From contig OZ038472.1 of assembly GCA_964036295.1 (NCBI GenBank), forward strand, positions 7,834,001 to 7,898,000: a stretch of 64,000 nt of DNA. The letters are read 5' to 3'. How positions within the stretch are numbered: position 1 is the first letter of the stretch; the number at the start of each line of letters is the position of its first letter. This document shows positions 56,839 through 64,000 of this stretch, in pieces. This DNA is from Plumapathes pennacea. Taxonomy: Eukaryota; Cnidaria; Anthozoa; Antipatharia; Myriopathidae. The position numbers and the translations under genes are program-made. Below the pieces are notes generated by a model. The model did not search any database and was not told the origin of the DNA. It saw only the letters and a list, made by a program, of their open reading frames with translations.

Positions 56839-56893
56839 CTTTGAGTGGCTTGCCTACCTGTCCAAAATGGCGGCGATTTACGTGATATGGTCT
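56839..56893 (-). repeat. Right terminal inverted repeat of the ISL2EU-type element
   Basis: See left repeat. Confidence 0.85.
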
Positions 56894-56895
56894 AT

Positions 56896-57288
56896 TGTAG
56901 CAGATTCTAAGATTGACAAAGTTCTCACGACAGAAATCATAGCATCAAACAAGCAAGCTCACTGTACGGGCTCGAACCGTTCTTGGACAAACTTAAACCT
57001 CCGAGTTGGCGGACATCTCGTGAAGGCCCCTTCCATGGCCCACGAGCTAAAGCACCCTATCATTATTCCAAAGAACAGCCATGTCGCAGAACTTCTGATC
57101 CAACACTTCCATCGCAAAGATCAACACCACCAAGGTTATGGCATGACACATAATGCCATCAGACAAGCTGGTTATTGGATCATTAATGGCTGATCCAATG
57201 TAGCCAAACTAATCACAAAGTGCCCTACATGCCGCAACCTTCGAGGGTGCACCCAAGTCCAGAAAATGTCGGATGTCCCCGAGGAGCG
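56896..57288 (+). pseudogene. BEL integrase zinc domain
   Basis: LRVGGHLVKAPSMAHELKHP, then IIPKNSHVAELLIQHFHRKD, GMTHNAIRQAGYWII and, after a stop, KLITKCPTCRNLRG. The His and Cys pairs are those of Integrase_H2C2. The frame leads directly to MSDVPEER at the MITE border. Confidence 0.8.
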
Positions 57289-57720
57289 GATATATAGTAC
57301 GTATTCCTTACAAGGCACAACCGGACGAGCAGATACCTGGCCCTGATGAGCAAATACATTGCCCCAATGAGCAAATACGCAACCTTGAATAATAATTAGC
57401 CGTAAATTGAATTGATGCGAGTGAGAAATACATATACATATACGAAAATTACGGCCTAACCCTGACCATAACCCTAATCCTAACCCTAAACCTAACCTTA
57501 AATATAAGTCTAAACTATAATCCAAACACTGTTTATCCAGTTGCAAGTTACGGATAATTATTATTTAATGTCACAAATTTGCTCATGCGCCACATATTTA
57601 CGGCTAATTATTATTCAAGGTTGCGTATTTGCTCATTGGGGGAATGTATTTGCTCAGCAGAGCCAGGTATTTGCTCATCCGGTTGTTCCATATATGGAAT
57701 ACGTACTAGAAATACAGATG
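57289..57720. mobile_element. 432-bp MITE with telomere-like core, duplication GAGGAGCG
   Basis: GAGGAGCG lies at 57281-57288 and 57721-57728, and the BEL protein frame is exactly restored across it (EER then VTPAPPYVHW). Long inverted arms share TAGTACGTATTCC, GAGCAAATAC(C/A)T, CCCCAATGAGCAAATACGC and AACCTTGAATAATAATTAGC (about 100 bases). At 57450-57500 is a run of CCTAACCCTGA, CCCTAATCCTAACCCTAAAC units. An 8-bp duplication would fit hAT-like elements. Confidence 0.85.
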
Positions 57721-57728
57721 GAGGAGCG

Positions 57729-58015
57729 TGTCACACCTGCCCCTCCGTACGTACACTGGAATGGATGCATTCGGTCCATGGCACATTAAAGAGGGCCGGA
57801 AAGAGCTGAAGCGTTGGGGCCTAATCCTCACATGCCTTTGCTCACGTGCCATCCACCTGAAAACAGTGAATTCGATGGAGATGGATTCTTTCATCGGTGC
57901 CCTTCAACGTTTCATCGACCGAACAGGCAAAGTTCGACAGCTCCAGTCAGATCAAGGCACAAACTTCATTGGAGCAAGAAACGAACTCACTTCCGCTCTG
58001 AAAGAAGTAAACAAC
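57729..58015 (+). pseudogene. BEL integrase core, first part
   Basis: MDAFGPWHIKEGRKELKRWG, LILTCLCSRAIHLKTVNSM and LQSDQGTNFIGARNEL: two catalytic Asp positions present. Cut at KEVNN by the gypsy insertion and continues at 61665. Confidence 0.85.
58011..58015. other. Target site duplication ACAAC (left)
   Basis: Same five bases at 61660-61664. Confidence 0.92.
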
Positions 58016-58182
58016 TGTCACGATCTGTAACTTGATGCAATCTCATTAATATATAACACGGATACCATGCACCCATAAATAAGTAATCACTGAATGTAAT
58101 TGAATCAGTTGCAGCAATCACCGAGTGAATAAACATCAATGCATATCCAGTAAGTGTACTAGTATTGCTACAGGACATTACA
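58016..58182 (+). repeat. 5' LTR of the nested gypsy copy
   Basis: TGTCACGATCTG ... GGACATTACA, 167 bp. Confidence 0.93.
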
Positions 58183-58200
58183 TTGGCGACGAGATGAAGG

Positions 58201-59517
58201 ATGCCCAACACTGAACCGTCCACGAGCACGGCAGGCGCGACTGCCGCACGCGAAAACATCGTAATTCAAAGGAATTTGCAGATTAAGCCCTTCATAAAGC
58301 AATCTGACCCAAACGATACAGCAGTACGGTGGCAACGATACAAGAAGGACATCGAAAGACAATTTCGCTTTTTCGGGATCACAGACCCCGAAACGAAAAA
58401 GGATGGCCTACTGATCTACGGCGGAGAAGACCTTGTCGATATCGACGATGCACTCCCAGATCCCGACCACGGCGGAGACGATGTATACAAAGTTTTGATC
58501 CGAATGATTGACAACCACTTCATACCAAAGAAGAATAAAGACTACGCGCGCTTCCAGCTCAGTGAGATGAAGCAGCAACACCAAGAAAGATTGGCAGACT
58601 ACTACGCAAGAATAAGAGATATCGCGAAGAAATGCGACTACGGCACTCACGAAACCGATGCGATCCGTGATCATCTGATCAGAACCATACTGAACAACAA
58701 GATCAGGACAAAGGCTATACGCGAGAACTGGACACTGGATCGAATCCTAACGGAAACAGCACTCGACGAAGAGACAACAGAACAAGCCGGAGCAATACGC
58801 AAGAAGCTCGACGCAGAGCGTGGCTCAGACAGAATCAAGAAAATAGCAGCCAGAAAACCAGGAAACCCAAACCAAGGAACATGCGGACGATGCGGGAATT
58901 CCAACAGACACGACACATGTCCAGCCATGGGCGTCTCATGTGACCATTGTGGGAAATTTAACCACTATGCTCGCATGTGCCGTGCAAAATCGGAACCGCA
59001 CACCAACAAACACCGAGAAACCCGATCAAGAAATCCACACTCCAGAAATAGCAAGCATCGTGAAGAATCGAGACGCGATTATAGGGGCGCCAGCAAGTCT
59101 AACCCAAGACAAACATCGCGTACAAAACACGTCGAACATCAAAGCAACGCGGAACGTGATGACAGCTCAAGCAACGACGATGACAGCTCGAGCAGCAACG
59201 ATTGTTATCTGCATCACTTAAGGACCCGACACACAAGCCAGAACAAAAAGGACCGTGAGAAAACTTGTACAGTTCAGATCAACGGTGTAACTATCCAAGC
59301 TGAACCTGACACTGGATCAGAAGCCAACATCATGGATGAGTGTCAGTTCAAGAAATTGCAGAACCAGGCACGAGAAATAACCATGAAGCGATCAAGGATC
59401 AAGCTGAGAGCTCTTCAAGAATCCCTACCAGTACTTGGAGAAGCTGACGTCACCATCGAAAACCCACAGCAACGTTTGAGTGGACCGCAGAGCAACAAGC
59501 CGCATTTGACGACTTGA
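58201..59517 (+). CDS. Nested gypsy Gag-protease
   Basis: ATG soon after the PBS-like site. Capsid-like helices (AVRWQRYKKDIERQFRFFGI, HQERLADYYARIRDIAKKCD). Zinc region CGRCGNSNRHDTCPAMG then CDHCGKFNHYARMC, two Cys/His knuckles. A basic Ser/Asp-rich linker follows. The protease has INGVTIQAEPDTGSEANIMD (Asp-Thr-Gly present). After VTIEN (about 59460) the frame runs into an internal deletion junction and stops at 59517. About 1 kb, including all RT motifs, is missing there. Confidence 0.88.
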   Translation: MPNTEPSTSTAGATAARENIVIQRNLQIKPFIKQSDPNDTAVRWQRYKKDIERQFRFFGITDPETKKDGLLIYGGEDLVDIDDALPDPDHGGDDVYKVLIRMIDNHFIPKKNKDYARFQLSEMKQQHQERLADYYARIRDIAKKCDYGTHETDAIRDHLIRTILNNKIRTKAIRENWTLDRILTETALDEETTEQAGAIRKKLDAERGSDRIKKIAARKPGNPNQGTCGRCGNSNRHDTCPAMGVSCDHCGKFNHYARMCRAKSEPHTNKHRETRSRNPHSRNSKHREESRRDYRGASKSNPRQTSRTKHVEHQSNAERDDSSSNDDDSSSSNDCYLHHLRTRHTSQNKKDREKTCTVQINGVTIQAEPDTGSEANIMDECQFKKLQNQAREITMKRSRIKLRALQESLPVLGEADVTIENPQQRLSGPQSNKPHLTT

Positions 59518-61359
59518 AGAATGCCATAACTTCAGCTCCAGTCTTAGTACCGTATTACCCAGCGCGGGAGACCCTAGTCATCTGCGACGGCAGCCCGAAG
59601 GGACTAGGAGGCGGACTCTTCCAGAGAACCCAACACGGCTTCTAACCTGTCCACTACGTAAGCCGGACTCTTACAGACACGGAGAGCAGATACTCACAAA
59701 TAGAACGAGGCCCCAGCAGTGGAATTCGCCACATCACGACTGCAGATATACTTGCTAGGTGGAAAGCACTTCCAACTCGCCACAGATCATAAACCCCTGC
59801 TTCCGCTGTTTAACAATCCACAGGCGAAACTACCTCCGAGGATAGAACGAATCATCATGAAGATGCAAAACCTGGATTTCACTATGGTCCACATCCCCGG
59901 AAAAGAAAACGCCACTGACTACATGTCCAGACACCCACTACCCGACACGGAGAAGACAGGAACAGAGAAGCATGTCAGAGCAATCACACAAGCAGATCAT
60001 GCGATTGTGCTCGACAAGATCGCAGCAGAAATCAAGACAGATCCAGAGCTACAACACCTGAAACAAGCCATGCGATCAGGCATCTGGAACAAAACAGATC
60101 CAGTCTTAAAGCCCTACAGAGATCTCCAAGCAGAGTTATACGAGGCAGAGGACGTCATCCTCAGATTAAACAAGATAATACCACCAGAGAAACTATGAGG
60201 AAAGATCATCAGGATAGCACACAACCAAGGACACTTTGGACTATCCAAAACCAAAGAAATGATCAGGCACAAATACTGGTGGCCAGGCATGAATGTAGAG
60301 ATTGAAGATTCAGTGAAGAAATGCTTTGAATGCCAGATCTCTACCGTAACCAAGCACACAGAACCCGCAAAAATGACAACACTCCCAGAAAGACCATGGA
60401 CACACATAGAGGTTGACTTTTGCGGACCATTCCCAAACGGAGAATACGCACTGGTAGCCACAGACCAATACTCCAGATACCCGGAAGTCGAATTCACCAC
60501 ATCGACATCATTTGAAAGCACCAAGAAGCGATTGAAGAAAATCTTCTCAACGCACGGCATACCGGAAATAGTACAGACAGACAACGGACCACCGTTCCAG
60601 TCACACGCATTCAGTGAATTTGCAAAGGAGACAGGGTTCAGACACAGGCGCGTTACGCCCATGCATCCAAAGGCAAACGGACAAGTTGAGGGATTCAACA
60701 AACTTGTCAACAAGACCCTCACCATAGCGAGGCAAGACCATCTAGACCCGCATGAAGCTATTTACGATATGCTACAAGCATATAGAAGCACACCACACCC
60801 TGCCACGAAGACCCCACCTTACCAGCTCCTGATGAACAGAGAGGTGCGTACCAAGCTGGATCACTTCCCAACAAGAAGAAACAGCAATGACGAGGAGGTG
60901 AGAGCAAGAGACCACAGCTACAAAAGCAAGTGTAAACACTACCACGACAGACACCAAGCAACCAAGGCACACACACTGAAGATTGGAGATGCAGTAGTGG
61001 TAAAGAGAGAGAATAAACGAAAGGGACAAACGCCCTACGAGCCCTACATCTATATCGTCACACACATCAAAGGATCACAGATAGAAGCCAAGAGAGTCAA
61101 GGACGAGAGGAACATCTGCAGAGATGCCTCAAAGTTCAAGTTACTACGAACAGTCAAAGAACGACCAGAGCAACCAGACAGCTCACAGGCCAGAGTACGA
61201 GTACCATCAGTACCGAGTACAATCCAACCAGAGCCAACACAAGTAGAAACCGCAACGCAGCCTGAACACAACACAGCAGAACCGCAAGTACCTCGTGACA
61301 CAACACCACCGCTCAGACGATCAGAACGACTGAAGGATCGACTGGCGAAAGAGAACTAA
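59475..61359 (+). pseudogene. Nested gypsy RNase H and integrase
   Basis: EQQAAFDDLKNAITSAPVLV is the segment that normally follows RT. RNase H motifs: DGSPKGLGGGLFQRT, ATDHKPLLPLFNN, HIPGKENATDYMSRHPL. Stops or shifts at 59643, near 59710 and at 60196. Integrase 60259-61359 is open: zinc domain from HNQGHFGLSKTK to CFECQI, core IEVDFCGPFPNGEYALVATD, QTDNGPPFQSHAF, NGQVEGFNKLVNKTLTIARQ (D-D-E), and a basic C-terminus. Confidence 0.9.
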
Positions 61360-61492
61360 AGGACTATGAAGGATCGAATCTGGAAATGAATGAACTGAAC
61401 ATTGACTATTTACCAATAATCTTATATTCCAGTTATAAGACTGATTATCATCTATGATACATTTTATAGGGACCTCACTGAAAAGGGAGGGA

Positions 61493-61659
61493 TGTCACAA
61501 TCTGTAACTTGATGCAATCTCATTAATATATAACACGGATACCATGCACCCATAAATAAGTAATCACTGAATGTAATCGAATCAGTTGCAGCAATCACCG
61601 AGTGAATAAACATCAATGCATATCCAGTAAGTGTACTAGTATTGCTACAGGACATTACA
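61493..61659 (+). repeat. 3' LTR of the nested gypsy copy
   Basis: 167 bp, differs from the 5' LTR at two positions (CACGATC/CACAATC and GTAATTG/GTAATCG). Confidence 0.93.
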
Positions 61660-61664
61660 ACAAC

Positions 61665-62380
61665 GATGCTGTCAAGAACTTCCTTCTCTCACAAGATTGC
61701 AATTGGATCGAATTCAAGACAAATCCTCCATCTGCCTCACACATAGGTGGAGTGTGGGAACAGTTAATCTGCACCGTCCGCTCAGTTCTACCTGGTCTGC
61801 TCATCAACCACGCAATGCGGCTTGACAACGAGGCACGACAACGAGGCACTCAGGACTCTGTTCACCAAGGCGGAGAACATTGTCAACAGTCGCCCACTTA
61901 CCACTGAGAACTTGTAAGACCCAAACGCGCAAGAACCAATCACGCCGAATCACCTGCTTACCCTCAAATCGAAGGTGGTGTTGGCCCCTCCAGGCAACTT
62001 CTCAAGACCAGATCTTTATTCAAGGAAGAGATGGCACAGAGTACTATATATTTGGCAGATCAATTTTGGCACTGCTGGCAATGAGAGTATTGTACACTGC
62101 AACAGAAGCGCCAGAAGTGGAACGAAGCCTTCCCCGACAGCCAAGTCGGTGACATTGTCCTCGTTCACGATGAGTCTTCACCAAGGAACCATTGGCCCCT
62201 AGGCAAAGTGACCAAGGCCTCCCGAGCAACAATGGTCACATCCACAAAGTGCTTCTTCTTGTCAACCAGTCCGGGGCTAAGAAACAAGTTGAAAGGCCAA
62301 TCCAGTTGGTCTTGATTTATCACCAAGAAGAAAACGGAAGTCAGGACTAACTTTAAACTGACAAACGAAAGTCTGAACTA
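61665..62380 (+). pseudogene. BEL integrase core, second part, and C-terminus
   Basis: DCNWIEFKTNPPSASHIGGV, then WEQLICTVRSVLPGLLINHA carries the catalytic Glu. After frame breaks near 61840, NIVNSRPLTTENL, ITPNHLLTLKSKVVLAPPGN and KRWHRVLYIWQINF follow, the usual BEL C-terminal module. Confidence 0.85.
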
Positions 62381-62523
62381 CCAGACCGGAGTAGGACCCC
62401 AATGAGGAGCCTTGTCATTTATTTACATTAGAGAACTTCAAATTGTCGGACACTATATTAGCCTAGCCTTTCCTGCTAAGTTCGTTGTTTATTTCCATAC
62501 ATTTCTCATGTATGGGGGAGCCA

Positions 62524-62840
62524 TGTAACAACCTCCCAGTCATCTGTTAGTATTTCCAGTTGCATCATAATAGCTTTCGCGCCAATTCAGTCAGGTGAAC
62601 CCGTACCCAACCCCCTGGGTTTTTGTTTTGGATCAGCGCCATGACGGATCACATGTTTTCAGTTTCCATGTAGTTCACAGTTGCTTAGTTTCTTCCAGGG
62701 CGCAACCACATTAGTCTTGCCAAGTACGGCCAAAATAGACGATTAAACCCTGCAAACGTTCTTGGATCGTGTCTTTTCAACTTTTGCAACTCGACAGTTT
62801 CAGCATACTCTTCGGCGTTCCAAAGCAGCCACACGCTACA
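62524..62840 (+). repeat. 3' LTR of BEL element
   Basis: 317 bp, preceded by a purine tract (ATGGGGGAGCCA) and followed by TGCGC. Confidence 0.93.
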
Positions 62841-62845
62841 TGCGC

Positions 62846-64000
62846 AGTGTGAACACTGCAACTACTACAAATCCAAACAACCAGCGTTTCAATGTTGCTA
62901 CAGCTCTACAACGCCAGGATTTCTCACAAGTACAATGGCCCAGTTTTTGCAGGTGATATAAATAATTTTTAGACAGGGTGCACTAACTTTCCAAAAAGCA
63001 GACGCCTCCAGGATTGTACGTATTTCCAATGTATAAAATTGCACATGCACTGTGCCTTAAGCCAATAAAAATGGGTACGTAATCTTTTCAAGCAGTAAAG
63101 TTCCCAATATTAATCTAAGTTTAACACATTTGTATATGAGAAACATTTGCTCAGATATCTAGCACCAAAAACACTCTTTCCCAGGCCCCTTCTATGGCAT
63201 TGCACTCAATGAATCAAAATCAAAGATGGCGGCCACATGTGTGTAAAAGAAAGTATAACTATTGGTCTCGTATGCCAACCACAGTTCTTTTGGAAATCTG
63301 AAATAAGTTAGCATTATTTGCAGGTGGAACCAAGTACCAGTACTTCCCAAATAGCTGCATTTGGATTTAGTAGGCCACCATGGCAAAACAACCCTTTCAT
63401 ACTGCACTCTCTCAGCAACAGAATAAAGAAATATGCTGGTTGCCACTTCGAATTCCGTAATCTAATTGGCCAAGTGTTCCTTGGTGTTGTATTACAACGC
63501 AAAGAGAGAAAAATCTTCAAAAAAAAACAGATTGTATTGAAGTATTGAAGGTGCATGCACCAATGAATCTAAAACTGCCCTGGTACTTAGTTGTTTTGGC
63601 TAGGGACAAACCAACAGGTCACAATGCCTGCTGGGATAAGCATGGATTTTGTGCAAATTTAAATTCAGTTAGCAGATGGGCTGGCGCCATGCCATTTTGT
63701 GATTTATATACAAAGACACATTTAAGATAATCTCAACGTGCTTGAAGATGAGGCCAGCTAAATAGTGTGGAGTTCATCAGTTCCAATAGATCGACTTTCA
63801 AATATACATGCCGTACGTCGGTTAAGTTTCTCTCAGCAGGCTTTGGCATCTACCCCACAACTGTCCAAAACAGGTGCACAATAATCGAACAAAAGCAGCA
63901 TCATTGTCTTGTATGTTACACATGCACACTTCAGTAGCACTTTGCACCCAAGGCATAGCATACCAAATCTAGTGGAGATCACTTTGCCTATGGAGCTTAT
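62846..64000. other. Right flank of the BEL insertion, no gene recognised
   Basis: The first 110 bases are open in one frame (NPNNQRFNVATALQRQDFSQ) and end at a possible donor (TTTGCAG|GTGATA at 62951). This might be the other half of the exon-like sequence at 46432-46608. The rest shows no domain. Short frames near 63318 and 63545 are unassigned. Confidence 0.35.

Larger units (their letters stand above)
50711..56893. mobile_element. ISL2EU-type DNA transposon, 6.2 kb, duplication AT
   Basis: TIR AGACCATATCACGTAAA, continuing to about 55 bp with two mismatches (CCGCCATTTTGGACAGGTAG, GCAAGCCACTCAAAG) at both ends. AT is found on both sides (50709-50710, 56894-56895). A second inverted pair lies inside (about 50769-50808 and 56481-56516). 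It contains a YqaJ-type exonuclease gene on + and a DDE transposase gene on -, the two proteins reported for ISL2EU elements, whose duplications are also AT. It splits the BEL pol between RNase H and integrase. Confidence 0.85.
58016..61659 (+). mobile_element. Ty3/gypsy copy lacking reverse transcriptase, nested in BEL
   Basis: Two 167-bp LTRs with two differences, duplication ACAAC, primer-binding-like TTGGCGACGAGATGAAGG right after the 5' LTR, purine tract GAAAAGGGAGGGA before the 3' LTR. The internal part goes from protease straight to the RNase H region. Confidence 0.93.
46620..62840 (+). mobile_element. BEL/Pao LTR retrotransposon carrying three nested transposons
   Basis: LTRs 46620-46935 and 62524-62840, 5-bp duplication TGCGC. 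After subtracting the ISL2EU-type element (50711-56893), the MITE (57289-57720) and the gypsy copy (58016-61659), with duplicated target bases, about 5.95 kb of BEL sequence remains, the normal BEL size. Gag, A17-type protease, RT, RNase H and integrase are all traceable in order, with many frame breaks. By eye the LTRs differ at roughly 8% of positions, far more than the two gypsy LTR pairs in this window, so the host element is the oldest. Confidence 0.93.

Noticed and set aside
57450..57500. True telomere end or chromosome fusion point
   Set aside because: The repeats are short, irregular and enclosed within a MITE with target duplication, so transposition explains them.

Overview
This 64 kb window reads as nuclear DNA from an animal, most likely an anthozoan cnidarian and probably a stony coral. 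The evidence is split genes with GT-AG introns, one eukaryotic 5S rRNA gene, animal-type modules (Frizzled cysteine-rich domain, PHD, SAP, chromo-like, Myb/SANT) and a dense mix of Ty3/gypsy, BEL/Pao, LINE, PIF/Harbinger, ISL2EU and Merlin-like transposons with recent nesting. The taxon is inferred from the style of the repeats and proteins, not from a search.

1-14 kb: a broken copy of a single-pass membrane protein gene (465-641 plus 3470-3586) is split by a 2.8 kb insertion (642-3465, CATG duplicated) that carries two non-transposase genes. Then come remnants of a small C2H2 zinc-finger family (minus strand near 6.5, 11.8 and 12.7 kb), the 5S rRNA gene (7735-7853), a charged-repeat gene remnant, and the best host-like gene: a secreted Frizzled-CRD / single transmembrane protein at 10076-10966 with one in-frame stop.

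14-23.3 kb: a multi-exon gene of a DUF7869-like, transposon-associated family. Exons 1-2 (14056-14532) are separated from the later exons (20924-23027) by a satellite of about 110-120 bp units that starts at the 5' splice site of intron 2. A 5'-truncated BEL element sits in the satellite, and a Merlin-type foldback element (14715-16033, 9-bp duplication) sits inside the BEL.

24-31.2 kb: a large hairpin repeat, then an almost intact Ty3/gypsy element (25693-31138) with 5-bp target duplications and LTRs that differ at three sites plus one 3-nt indel. Its primer-binding region is complementary to its own LTR, as in self-priming Tf1/sushi elements.

31-46 kb: gene fragments (PHD, RecQ helicase C-terminus), LINE pieces, a PIF/Harbinger element with convergent Myb and transposase genes (38164-41582), MITEs and dispersed repeats.

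46.6-62.8 kb: a BEL/Pao element (46620-62840, duplication TGCGC, LTRs roughly 8% different by eye) into which three elements jumped separately: an ISL2EU-type DNA transposon (50711-56893, duplication AT), a 432-bp MITE holding telomere-like repeats (57289-57720, duplication GAGGAGCG) and an RT-less gypsy copy (58016-61659, duplication ACAAC).

The most unusual theme is histone-type 3' stem-loops (six-base stem, four-base loop, then ACCA or similar) at six places. They lie just downstream of non-histone genes and inside the arms of the Merlin-type element. No core histone gene was recognised.
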